Origin: Streptomyces longispororuber
GTDB lineage: Bacteria > Actinomycetota > Actinomycetes > Streptomycetales > Streptomycetaceae
Assembly (NCBI RefSeq): GCF_024448165.1
Contig: NZ_JAMOLN010000097.1
Span: 1 to 36,713, forward strand
Length of the DNA stretch: 36,713 bases
Direction: 5' to 3'
The notes below the pieces were generated by a model. The model was given only the letters and a program-made list of their open reading frames with translations. It made no database searches and was not told the origin of the DNA. The translations under genes and the position numbers were made by a program. Shown piece after piece: positions 7,107 through 15,047 of the stretch; position 1 is the first letter of the stretch, and each line of letters opens with the position of its first letter.

Positions 7107-7557
7107 CGCCCGCATCCCAGTTCGGATCCGTCCTCACCCGTACGGCGCGTGACCGGTCGGCGCGGGCTTCGTTGGTCCCGGTGTCCGTGCCAGCCAGGGG
7201 CGGGCCAACCGAACCACGCGTGGCTCCGCTGGAGCGATGAGACGTCACGGTCACGCCGTACGTCGTGGGACCTCGCTCCAGTGAAGTGACCGGACGGCAG
7301 GGGACAGCAGCCCGGTCACCCAAGAGAACGGTCGGTCCCGGGGACGCCCGGGGCCGGCCGGCCTCCCTCCCCCGTAACGCCTGCACCACCCGCACCGCCC
7401 GCACCACCCCATCGAGCACGATGCGCAGGAAACCCCCACGCCTGCGCGTCAAGTCCCCTGCTCCCCCAGCGAGTTGACAACCGACCACGAACCAGCGGCG
7501 CGACCCCCCGGCGCCGCTCCGCGGCCCGACACCGCCCTGACGTCGGAGCCGAACAGG
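7107..7557. other. Long non-coding stretch with an inverted repeat
   Basis: No convincing gene in about 450 bases. The short frames present have arginine-, proline- and serine-rich translations typical of off-frame GC-rich DNA. The main structure is an inverted repeat with CTGGAGCGA at 7229-7237 and TCGCTCCAG at 7273-7281, enclosing a smaller GACGT/ACGTC pair; it could be a terminator for chorismate mutase or part of a small RNA. A perfect TTGACA at 7474-7479 lacks a matching -10. Confidence 0.4.
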
Positions 7558-7592
7558 CGAGGGCCCCGCAGATCCGTCCTGCGGGGCCCTCG
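7558..7592 (-). terminator. Terminator of the lipoprotein gene
   Basis: CGAGGGCCCCGCAG pairs perfectly with CTGCGGGGCCCTCG around a 7-base loop. It lies 24 bases beyond the stop codon of the minus-strand lipoprotein gene. Confidence 0.8.
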
Positions 7593-7615
7593 GCGCGTGT
7601 GGTGACGGCCGTGCG

Positions 7616-8338
7616 TTACGCCGCCTTCGCGACCTTCTCGACCTTGGCGACCTGCGCCTCCATGACCGAGACCGGCACCTCGACCTTCTTCGGCTCCAGC
7701 ATGTTCGCGGCGTAGAACACGACCAGCGTCGAACCGCTGCGCACGACCGTGTACGACATCGGCATCTTGGTGCCGTCGACGTCGCCGGTCATCGTGTACG
7801 CGAGCGACTCGTCGCCGAGGTCGGGCGCCTTCTGCGGCTTGACGGCCGTGTACTGGTAGTCCGTGTGCTCGTAGCTCTTGCAGGTCTCGCTCTGCTCGCG
7901 CAGGTCGGCGAACACCTTCTTGGCGTCCGCCTCCTGGTGCGCGAGGAGCGCCGTACGGATCACCGTGGCGTCCGTCTGCTTGAGGTTGCCAAGGGAGCGG
8001 GACACCCGGGCGGTGGCGTCCGGCTCGGTGCCGAGCAGGAACATGTCGGCGATCGCCTGGCAGGAGGCGGGCTTCGCGGGCACGCTCACCTCCGGGATCT
8101 CCTCGTCGGGCGTCTTGCCGACGCGGTAGCCCGGCACGTCCGCCTTGGTGACGGCCGCCTCGGTCAACTCCGCCTCGGTGAGCGGCTTCAGGGCCGGCTT
8201 CGCCGCTGGCTTGGTGTCGCCGTTCTTCCCCTCGCTCTTGCCGTCGGCCGCGTCTCCGCCACCGCTGCAGGCCGCCGTCGCGGCGAGCGCCACCGCCACG
8301 CAGACTCCGGCCAGCGCACGCCCCAGACCTGACTTCAC
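7616..8338 (-). CDS. Secreted lipoprotein of unknown function
   Basis: A 240-residue protein. After a KSGLGR start it has a hydrophobic signal peptide ending in a lipobox-like ATAAC, with Cys24 as the likely lipidated residue. A low-complexity Gly/Lys/Asp/Pro/Ala linker runs to about residue 55. The mature domain contains two cysteines (in SCQAIADM and ETCKSYE) that could form a disulfide, and a late SYTVVRSGSTLVVFYAANM strand pair. I do not recognise a specific family; it resembles many Streptomyces exported lipoproteins with PsbP/LpqN-like folds. The GTG start at 8338 has GGGGAAG upstream at good spacing. It is divergent from the sortase-anchored protein gene at 8629. Confidence 0.8.
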   Translation of the reverse strand: MKSGLGRALAGVCVAVALAATAACSGGGDAADGKSEGKNGDTKPAAKPALKPLTEAELTEAAVTKADVPGYRVGKTPDEEIPEVSVPAKPASCQAIADMFLLGTEPDATARVSRSLGNLKQTDATVIRTALLAHQEADAKKVFADLREQSETCKSYEHTDYQYTAVKPQKAPDLGDESLAYTMTGDVDGTKMPMSYTVVRSGSTLVVFYAANMLEPKKVEVPVSVMEAQVAKVEKVAKAA

Positions 8339-8490
8339 GTTCTTCCCCACCTCATGTGTCCCTGGGCGCGTCCACGACAATCGTCTGCGCCGCGGCGCCA
8401 TCAAAGCCGGGACCTGCGGGTTTTGCCACCCCGTGGGGGGTTCCTGGAGTAACGATCGGACATCTCCGAAAAGGTTGCCCGGCCGAACAC

Positions 8491-8504
8491 GTGATCCAGT
8501 TCAC
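8491..8504. promoter_or_regulatory. Candidate Crp-family binding site
   Basis: GTGATCCAGTTCAC fits GTGA-N6-TCAC, the spacing used by Crp/Fnr-family regulators, including the actinobacterial Crp motif. It lies in the 290-bp region between the divergent lipoprotein and surface-protein genes, 125 bases upstream of the latter. Confidence 0.4.
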
Positions 8505-8628
8505 ATAAAGATCGTGTGAGAACGGGGACAACCATTCCCGGCCATCACGGGTCACATGTGCAGAACCAACGGCCACACCCGCGACCGCCACCGCGGCGGC
8601 CTCCAACTCTGCACCCATCGAGGTCTTG

Positions 8629-9636
8629 ATGAAGCTTCGCCGCGCACTGGTGACGGCGGCCGCGACGGCCGCCATAGCCCCGATCGCGCTCCTTTCCGCA
8701 CCGGCCGCGTTCGCGGACGGCGACACGACGAACACGACGGTCGAGACGTCCCCGTCGGCGTCCGAGACGTCGTCCCCGGCCGAGACGCCCGAGACGTCGC
8801 CGAGCGAGTCCTCGCCCGCCGCGACCCCGCCGAAGACCGACGAGCCGTCGGCGAGCGCCTCGGCGACCACGACGCCGTCCGCCTCCGTCTCCGCGCCCGA
8901 GTCGACCCCGGCGTCGCCGAGCGCGTCCGAGTCGGACGAGCCCACCGACGAGCCGACCGACGGCCCGATCGACGAGTGCGAGGACTCGAAGGTCGACGTC
9001 AGCATCACCGGCCTGCCCGGCAAGATCGCCCGCGGCAGCGGCTGGCACAAGTTCTCCCTGAACGTCGCCAACAACTCCGACTCCACCCTGAGCGACCTGG
9101 GCTTCTTCGCGGGCGCCTCGTCCGACGCCGCGGGCGAGGACCTGTTCGCGAGCAAGAAGGTCAGCCTCCAGGCGTACGACCCGGAGAGCAAGACCTGGCA
9201 GGACGTCAGCGAGGACGGGTACGCCGTGGGCTACGTCGGTTACACCGACACCCTCGAGCCCGACTACGAGGTCAACATCCCGATGCGCGTCAACGTGACG
9301 TCCGCCGCCCCGGTCGGCGCGGCCTTCTCCCTCGGCGCCAGCATCTACGGCGACGCCGACGCGGAGTGCACCGGCTACGGCGAGGTGGCGTACAAGTTCC
9401 AGATCGTCGGCGCCGGCACGGACACCGACGGCACCAAGCCGCAGGAAGGCGGCAAGGTCCCGGTCACGACCAAGCCGGCCGACAAGACCACCACGCCGGC
9501 CGTCGACGGAAGCCTGGCGGCGACCGGTTCCAACTCGATGCTGCCGACCGTCGGCCTCGTCGGCGGCATCGCCGTCGTCGCCGGTGCCGGTGTCGTCTAC
9601 TCCGTGCGTCGCCGCAAGGTGAGCACCGAGGCGTAA
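8629..9636 (+). CDS. Sortase-anchored cell-wall surface protein (LAATG motif)
   Basis: A 335-residue exported protein. Residues 1-31 are a signal peptide (MKLRRALVTA, hydrophobic core, then an APAAFA cleavage region). Residues 32-105 are a disordered Ser/Thr/Pro/Glu-rich stalk. A globular domain (residues 110-265) begins near DECEDSKVDVSITGLP and has two cysteines that could form a disulfide. A Lys/Thr/Pro linker precedes the sorting signal: LAATG at 296-300, a hydrophobic segment, and RRRKVSTEA. LAxTG, rather than LPxTG, is the signal of class E sortases in Streptomyces. The ATG at 8629 has GAGG five bases upstream; the overlapping TTG one codon earlier is less likely. Ligand or role unknown. 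Confidence 0.85.
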   Translation: MKLRRALVTAAATAAIAPIALLSAPAAFADGDTTNTTVETSPSASETSSPAETPETSPSESSPAATPPKTDEPSASASATTTPSASVSAPESTPASPSASESDEPTDEPTDGPIDECEDSKVDVSITGLPGKIARGSGWHKFSLNVANNSDSTLSDLGFFAGASSDAAGEDLFASKKVSLQAYDPESKTWQDVSEDGYAVGYVGYTDTLEPDYEVNIPMRVNVTSAAPVGAAFSLGASIYGDADAECTGYGEVAYKFQIVGAGTDTDGTKPQEGGKVPVTTKPADKTTTPAVDGSLAATGSNSMLPTVGLVGGIAVVAGAGVVYSVRRRKVSTEA

Positions 9637-9657
9637 CCAGCGCCCGTAAGCACGTGG

Positions 9658-9691
9658 AAGGACCCGCACTCGGAGGGGGGTGCGGGTCCTT
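9658..9691. terminator. Bidirectional terminator between convergent genes
   Basis: AAGGACCCGCAC pairs with GTGCGGGTCCTT around a 10-base loop, followed by TTT on the plus strand. It separates the surface-protein gene from the GMC oxidoreductase gene. Confidence 0.9.
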
Positions 9692-9718
9692 TCGTGTCCG
9701 GCCGGGGCGGCGACTCCC

Positions 9719-11503
9719 TTACGTGAGCTGCTCCTTGGGCGGCACCGCGGGCATCCCGAGGAACGGCAGCCGCAGCGCGCCGAACGCGTCCGCGGGCACC
9801 GCCGGGCTCTTCGGCTCGACCGCCGCGAGCCGCACGTAGGCCGCGCCGGGCTGCGGGCGGGGGTCCTCCTCGCCCTTGTTCGGCCAGTACGACATCGCCC
9901 GCTCGGCCTGCGCCGTGATGGTGAGCGACGGGTTCACGCCGAGGTTCGCGGAGACGGCCGAGCCGTCCACGACGGAGATGCCGGGGTGGCCGTGGACCCG
10001 GTGGTAGGGGTCGATGACGCCGGTCTCGGCGGAGTCGCCGATCGGGCAGCCGCCGAGGAAGTGCGCGGTCAGGGGCGTGCCCATCAGCTCGCCGACGTTC
10101 GACCCGGCGAAGCCGTTGATCTCGGCGGCGATCGCGGACGCGCCGTCGGTGGCCGCCTTGATCTGCTTCGGGTTGGGCGCGCCGTGGCCCTGCTCGGCGG
10201 TGAGCAGGCCCTTGCCGACGCCGTCCGGCTTCAGGTACGTCGTCAGCGAGTTGTCGAGCGACTGCATGACGAGACCGATGATGGTCTTCTCCGACCAGCG
10301 GTGGTTGGAGAGCGAACGGGCCAGCAGGGCGGGGTGCTTGACCACGTTCGCCAGCCAGCCCGCGACCCGCGACGAGCCCTCCGCGTACGGCACCTGGAGG
10401 ATCGACATGCCGCCCATCGCGTTCGAGCCCTTGCCGTAGCGGACCGGCTCGATGTGGGTGTTCTCGTCCGGGTGGATCGAGGACGTGATGGCGACGCCCT
10501 TGGTGAAGTCCGCCTTCGCGCCGTGCCTCTTGCGGTAGCGCCGGTCGGTGGTCTGGGCGCCCACCAGGGCCTCGGAGTTGGTGCGGGTCAGCGCGCCCAG
10601 CCTGCCGGACAGGTGCGGGAGCTGGCCGCCCGCCTTCATCTTGTGCAGCAGGGTCTGCGTGCCGTACGTGCCGGCCGCGATCACGACCTTGCGGGCGGTG
10701 AAGGTGCGGCCTTCGCCCTTCTTCTTGTTGTCGGTCGGGAGCGTCGCGACGGCGTAGCCGCCCTGCGAGTCGTCGGTCACGGAGACCACGCTCGTCATCG
10801 GGTGGACGACGGCGCCCGCCTTCTCGGCGAGGTACAGGTAGTTCTCGTTGAGGGTGTTCTTCGCGCCGTGCCGGCAGCCCGTCATGCACTCGCCGCACTC
10901 GGTGCACGCCTTGCGGGCCGGGCCCGCGCCACCGAAGTACGGGTCGTCGACCTGTCCGCCGGGCGCCGCCTTCGCCGTGCCGTCGGCGTCCTCGCCGTCG
11001 CCGAAGAACACCCCGACCGGCGCCATGTGGAAGGTGTCGCCGATGCCCATGGTCTGGGCGGCCGCCTTCAGGTGCACGTCGGCCGGGGTCATCGTCGGGT
11101 TGAGCCGGACGCCGAGCATGCGCTGCGCCTGGTCGTAGTACGGCCGCAGCTCGTCCTGCCAGTCGGTGATGTGCGCCCACTGCGGGTCGTCGAAGAACGG
11201 CTTCGGCGGTACGTAGAGGGTGTTGGCGTAGTTCAGCGAACCGCCGCCGACACCGGCTCCCGCCAGGACCATGACGTTGCCCAGGAGGTGGATGCGCTGG
11301 ATGCCGTACATCCCGAGCTTCGGCGCCCAGAGGTAGTTCTTCAGGTCCCAGGAGTTCTTGGGCAGCGTGCCGGGGGCGAACCGGCGGCCCGCCTCCAGCA
11401 CCCCCACGCGGTAGCCCTTCTCGGTCAGGCGCAGGGCGGAGACGGCTCCGCCGAAACCCGAACCGACCACCACCACGTCGTAGTCATAGCCGTCTTGCGT
11501 CAC
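9719..11503 (-). CDS. GMC-family FAD oxidoreductase (cholesterol oxidase-like)
   Basis: A 594-residue flavoprotein. The FAD-binding GSGFGG at residues 14-19 follows VVVV, the LEAGRR segment closes the first Rossmann motif, and the GMC C-terminal region contains PLTAHFLGGCPIGD and VVDGSAVSANLGVNPSLTI. The overall pattern is that of actinobacterial FAD-dependent cholesterol oxidase-like (ChoD) proteins. A four-cysteine cluster, CTECGECMTGC, sits in the middle and looks like an iron-sulfur or metal site; I recall similar clusters in this subfamily. No secretion signal is visible, so it is probably intracellular. GTG start at 11503 with GGGAG upstream. The aldehyde dehydrogenase gene ends only 63 bases upstream on the same strand, suggesting an alcohol-to-aldehyde-to-acid pair. 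Substrate unknown. Confidence 0.88.
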   Translation of the reverse strand: MTQDGYDYDVVVVGSGFGGAVSALRLTEKGYRVGVLEAGRRFAPGTLPKNSWDLKNYLWAPKLGMYGIQRIHLLGNVMVLAGAGVGGGSLNYANTLYVPPKPFFDDPQWAHITDWQDELRPYYDQAQRMLGVRLNPTMTPADVHLKAAAQTMGIGDTFHMAPVGVFFGDGEDADGTAKAAPGGQVDDPYFGGAGPARKACTECGECMTGCRHGAKNTLNENYLYLAEKAGAVVHPMTSVVSVTDDSQGGYAVATLPTDNKKKGEGRTFTARKVVIAAGTYGTQTLLHKMKAGGQLPHLSGRLGALTRTNSEALVGAQTTDRRYRKRHGAKADFTKGVAITSSIHPDENTHIEPVRYGKGSNAMGGMSILQVPYAEGSSRVAGWLANVVKHPALLARSLSNHRWSEKTIIGLVMQSLDNSLTTYLKPDGVGKGLLTAEQGHGAPNPKQIKAATDGASAIAAEINGFAGSNVGELMGTPLTAHFLGGCPIGDSAETGVIDPYHRVHGHPGISVVDGSAVSANLGVNPSLTITAQAERAMSYWPNKGEEDPRPQPGAAYVRLAAVEPKSPAVPADAFGALRLPFLGMPAVPPKEQLT

Positions 11504-11566
11504 GTGTGCGTTCTCCCTTGAACAGCCCTACGCCTACCGCTGGTTCAGCCACCCCGGCCGCTTCGG

Positions 11567-13183
11567 CTACTTCAGCCGGAACTTCTTCATCACGCCCAGG
11601 CTGCGGGTCATGAACGCGGCGTACTTCTCGTCGTCCATGCCGAACGACGGCGCCATCGGCATCACCCGCTGGTGGGCGACGGTCTGCGCCTCGGTGTACT
11701 TGAGGATGCCCTCGGAGCCGTGCCGGCGGCCGAGGCCCGAGTCCTTCATGCCGCCCATCGGCGACTGGACGCTGCCGTACGCGGGGGCGTAGCCCTCGTT
11801 GATGTTCACGGTGCCGGTGCGCAGCCGGGCCGCGACCTCGTGGCCGCGCTTGGCGTCCTTCGTCCAGACCGACGAATTCAGGCCGTACGGAGTGGCGTTG
11901 GCGACGGAGATCACCTCGTCCTCGTCCGTGAAGCGGTAGACGGAGACGACCGGGCCGAAGGTCTCCTCGGCGCAGACCGACATCGGCGCCTCGACGCCGT
12001 CGAGGATGGTCGGCTCGAAGAAGTACGGGCCGATGTCGGGGCGCGCGACGCCGCCCGCGACGAGCGTGGCGCCCTTGGCGACGGCCTCGTCCACGTGCCG
12101 CGTCACGGTCTCCAGCTGCCGCTCGCCGACCAGCGATCCCATGTCGGCGCCGTACGCGAGGGACTTGCCGAGCCGCATCGCCTTGGTGCGGGCGGCGAAC
12201 CGCTCCAGGAAGTCGTCGGCGACGGACTCGTGGACGTAGAGCCGCTCGATGGAGATGCACAGCTGGCCCGCGGACGAGAAGCAGGCGCGCACGGCGCCGG
12301 CCGCGGCCTTCTCCACGTCGGCGTCCTTGAGGACCAGCATGGCGTTCTTGCCGCCGAGTTCGAGGGAGACGCCGACGAGGCGGGCCGCCGCGCCCTGCGC
12401 GACCTCGCGGCCGGTGCGGGTGGAGCCGGTGAACGAGACGTAGTCGCCGTGCTTGACCAACTCAGGACCCACGACCGGGCCTTCGCCGAGGACGACCTGG
12501 AAGACCTCGGCCGGCAGCCCCGCCTCGATCAGCAGGTCGCGCGCCCACAGCGCCGTCAGACAGGTCTCGGTGTCGGGCTTCATGACGACCGCGTTGCCCG
12601 CGACGAAGGCCGGGAGCGCGTCGCCCACCGACAGTTCGAACGGGTAGTTCCAGGGGGCGATCTGGCCGATCACGCCGCGCGGCTGGCGCAGCTCGGTCAC
12701 CTTGGTGAGCGTCGGGACCGCGCCGGTGTGCCGCTTGGGCTTCAGGTACGAGGGGGCCTTGCGGCCGTAGTGCCGGGCGGCGACGGCGACGGCCTGCACC
12801 TCTTCGTGCGCGTGCAGCCGGGCCTTGCCGGTCTCCAGCTGGATCAGGTCGAGCACCTCGGCCTGGCGGGCGAGCACCAGGTCGTGGAAGCGCAGCAGCA
12901 CCGCGGCGCGCTTGCGCACCGGCGTCTTCGCCCAGACCTCCTGGGCGGCGCGGGCCCGCTCGAAGGCGACGGCCACGTCCTCGGGCGTCGACTCGGGCAG
13001 ATCGGCCAGCTTCTCACCGGTGAACGGCGTGTGGTTCGCGGTCCGTCCCGAGCCGACCACGCCACGGGTGAGCTGGGCGACCAGCTCGGGCGTGACCACG
13101 TCGGCGGCCGTGCGCGCGCCCTCGGGGGCGGCCGCGGTCGGGTTGGTTCCGGTCTTCTCGGTGATGGCCTGCGACTCCGTCAT
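11567..13183 (-). CDS. gabD2: Succinate-semialdehyde dehydrogenase-type aldehyde dehydrogenase
   Basis: A 538-residue NAD(P)-dependent aldehyde dehydrogenase. Recognisable elements are IAPWNYPFELSVGDALP, the cofactor-binding FTGSTRTGREV, the general-base glutamate in LELGGKNAML, and the nucleophile cysteine in SSAGQLCISIERL. It most resembles the actinobacterial GabD2 type (succinic semialdehyde to succinate), although close homologues act on other aldehydes, so the substrate is inferred. The first 40 residues are an extension before the catalytic fold. It is the upstream gene of a likely two-gene operon with the GMC oxidoreductase. The ATG at 13183 is preceded by CTCCCC on the plus strand, that is GGGGAG on the coding strand. 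Confidence 0.88.
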   Translation of the reverse strand: MTESQAITEKTGTNPTAAAPEGARTAADVVTPELVAQLTRGVVGSGRTANHTPFTGEKLADLPESTPEDVAVAFERARAAQEVWAKTPVRKRAAVLLRFHDLVLARQAEVLDLIQLETGKARLHAHEEVQAVAVAARHYGRKAPSYLKPKRHTGAVPTLTKVTELRQPRGVIGQIAPWNYPFELSVGDALPAFVAGNAVVMKPDTETCLTALWARDLLIEAGLPAEVFQVVLGEGPVVGPELVKHGDYVSFTGSTRTGREVAQGAAARLVGVSLELGGKNAMLVLKDADVEKAAAGAVRACFSSAGQLCISIERLYVHESVADDFLERFAARTKAMRLGKSLAYGADMGSLVGERQLETVTRHVDEAVAKGATLVAGGVARPDIGPYFFEPTILDGVEAPMSVCAEETFGPVVSVYRFTDEDEVISVANATPYGLNSSVWTKDAKRGHEVAARLRTGTVNINEGYAPAYGSVQSPMGGMKDSGLGRRHGSEGILKYTEAQTVAHQRVMPMAPSFGMDDEKYAAFMTRSLGVMKKFRLK

Positions 13184-13274
13184 GTGGGGGAGGGTATGCC
13201 GAAGCCGACGCTTTCGGTACCCACCGGTAATCGGCTTTCACCGCGTCCACACACCGCGCCAGTGATCGCTGGCA

Positions 13275-13300
13275 GCAAAGCCGCTGATCAGCGGCTTTGC
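13275..13300. terminator. Perfect 26-bp palindrome after the kinase array
   Basis: GCAAAGCCGCTGA is immediately followed by its exact complement TCAGCGGCTTTGC. It lies 19 bases past the stop of the last kinase gene and about 90 bases upstream of the aldehyde dehydrogenase start. It most likely terminates the kinase transcript, but a perfect palindrome in a promoter region could also be an operator. Confidence 0.7.
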
Positions 13301-13318
13301 CCGAGCCGGTCGGGCCGG

Positions 13319-15046
13319 TCAACTCTTTTCGAGTTCGAGCCGGTCGCGGGCGCCCTTGAAGGTGTCGGTGCCCTGCTTCTCGTACCGCGCCACGCCCTTC
13401 GGCATGATCACACCGAGGTCGTAGCGGCTCTTCCCGTCGACGACGTACAGCCGCATCTCGCGCATGCGGCTGCTGCCGTCCGCGTCCAGATAGGTGATGT
13501 CGAGCTGGGCGGCGTCCTTGCCGTGGAAGCTGGTGCGCGTGACGTTCTTGCGGATGTCGCTGCAGCCCTTGTCCGCATAGGAGTCGCCGGCACTGGTGGC
13601 CCACGCGACCGCCGACGAGCCGCCGTCGACGGCCGCCCAGCGCTTCAGGCTCAGCGTCACGTCGCTCTTGGGATCGGAGTACTGGACGCCGTCGTCGGAC
13701 GGGTCGTGGTAGACGTCCGTGAGCTCGTCCGGGACCGCGACCACCGCCCGGACGGCGGACTCCTTGCGGACGGTCCAGCCCTTCTCCTTCCCGGGCGTGC
13801 TGGAGTTCTCCGGCTCCTCGGGCATCAGCGACGCCTCCTGCAGCTCCCCGCCCGAGCCCTCCGACCACGTCGCGCCGTCGCCGCCCCCGGTGCCGAGCGA
13901 CGTGCCGAGCCAGACGCCGCCGCCGACCAGGACGGCACCGACCAGCGCGGCGACGACCAGGGTGACGGTGGAGCGGCGCCCGCGCCCCTTGCCGCCGGGC
14001 CCGGCCGCCCGGGTGTCCGGTGCGGCCTCGGGCGAGGGGTCCGGCGTGGTGTCCGGTGTGGTGTCGGGCGTGGCCTTCCGGCCGGTGGCCGCGGCCTTCC
14101 CGACGAGGGCCTCGCGCTCGGGTGCGGCGAGCCGCACCGTGCCCACGTCGTCGCCCAGTTCCCGCAGCGCCGCCGGGTCCTGGGCCGCGACCTGACCGAA
14201 CGGCTCCGGCAGCGGACGCCCCTCGGCCGCCGCCGCGAGCCCCGCCTCGACCGCCGCCGGACCGGGCCGCCCCGCCGGATCCTTCACCAGCAGCCGGCCC
14301 ACCAACGGGCCCAGCGCACCGGCCCGTTCGGCCGGCGGCGGATCGACGGAGAGGATCGCCGCGAGCGTCGACTCCAGCGTCGTACGGCGGAACGGGGACC
14401 AGCCCTCCACCGCCGCGTACAGCAGCACGCCCAGCGACCACAGATCGCTCGACGGCCCGGCGCCGTCCCCCGACATCCGCTCCGGCGCGATGCACTCCAG
14501 GGAGCCGACGAACTCGCCGCTCACCGTGAGCGACTCCTCGCCCTGGATGTGTGCGATGCCGAAGTCGGTGAGCACGACCCGGCCGTGCGGGCCGAGCAGC
14601 ACGTTCGCCGGTTTCACATCGCGGTGCACGATGCCCTTCGCGTGCGCGGCGCGCAGCGCGCCGAGCACCGCGAGCCCGATCCGGGCCGCCTCCGGCGGCG
14701 GCAGCGGCCCGCGCTTCAGTGCCTCGTGCAGCGACTCGCCGCGCACCAGCTCCATGACGATCCACGGCAGCCGGTCCTCCACCACGACGTCGTGGATCGC
14801 CACGGCCGACGGGTGCTCGACGCGGGCCGCGGCCCTGGCCTCGCGCTGCAGCCTGGCATAGGCGCGCTGCTGCGCCTCGCCGTGCGGGTCGCCGGGCAGC
14901 CGCGGTTCCTTGACCGCGACCTCCCGGCCGACGAGTTCGTCGTCGGCACGCCACACGGTGCCCATGCCGCCGGACCCGATCCGCTCGACGAGCCGGTACC
15001 GGCCGCCCACGAGACGGCCCGCTCCTGTTCCCCCGTTGCCGTCCAC
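13319..15046 (-). CDS. Membrane Ser/Thr protein kinase A (last gene of the array)
   Basis: A 575-residue receptor-like Hanks kinase. The kinase domain spans residues about 17-270: glycine loop GSGGMG at 24-29, ATP lysine Lys46 in VAVK, catalytic Asp143 in HRDVKPANV, DFG at 161-163, and APE within CIAPERM. A Pro/Thr-rich linker with TPDT repeats leads to one membrane segment (about 360-382) and an extracellular domain of about 170 residues. There are no PASTA repeats. In place of the usual TP or EY, the activation segment reads GSLECIAPE. GTG start at 15046, one base after the stop of kinase B, so translation is probably coupled. The ligand is unknown; the outer domain is the most diverged of the six. 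Confidence 0.9.
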   Translation of the reverse strand: MDGNGGTGAGRLVGGRYRLVERIGSGGMGTVWRADDELVGREVAVKEPRLPGDPHGEAQQRAYARLQREARAAARVEHPSAVAIHDVVVEDRLPWIVMELVRGESLHEALKRGPLPPPEAARIGLAVLGALRAAHAKGIVHRDVKPANVLLGPHGRVVLTDFGIAHIQGEESLTVSGEFVGSLECIAPERMSGDGAGPSSDLWSLGVLLYAAVEGWSPFRRTTLESTLAAILSVDPPPAERAGALGPLVGRLLVKDPAGRPGPAAVEAGLAAAAEGRPLPEPFGQVAAQDPAALRELGDDVGTVRLAAPEREALVGKAAATGRKATPDTTPDTTPDPSPEAAPDTRAAGPGGKGRGRRSTVTLVVAALVGAVLVGGGVWLGTSLGTGGGDGATWSEGSGGELQEASLMPEEPENSSTPGKEKGWTVRKESAVRAVVAVPDELTDVYHDPSDDGVQYSDPKSDVTLSLKRWAAVDGGSSAVAWATSAGDSYADKGCSDIRKNVTRTSFHGKDAAQLDITYLDADGSSRMREMRLYVVDGKSRYDLGVIMPKGVARYEKQGTDTFKGARDRLELEKS

Positions 15047-15047
15047 C

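Noticed and set aside
7265..7477. Small plus-strand frame after chorismate mutase
   Set aside because: No ribosome binding site, no recognisable motif and an off-frame composition rich in Arg, Pro and Thr.
13275..13300. Perfect palindrome as a regulator operator
   Set aside because: Its place 19 bases after a stop codon is better explained as a terminator; kept only as an alternative in the feature entry.
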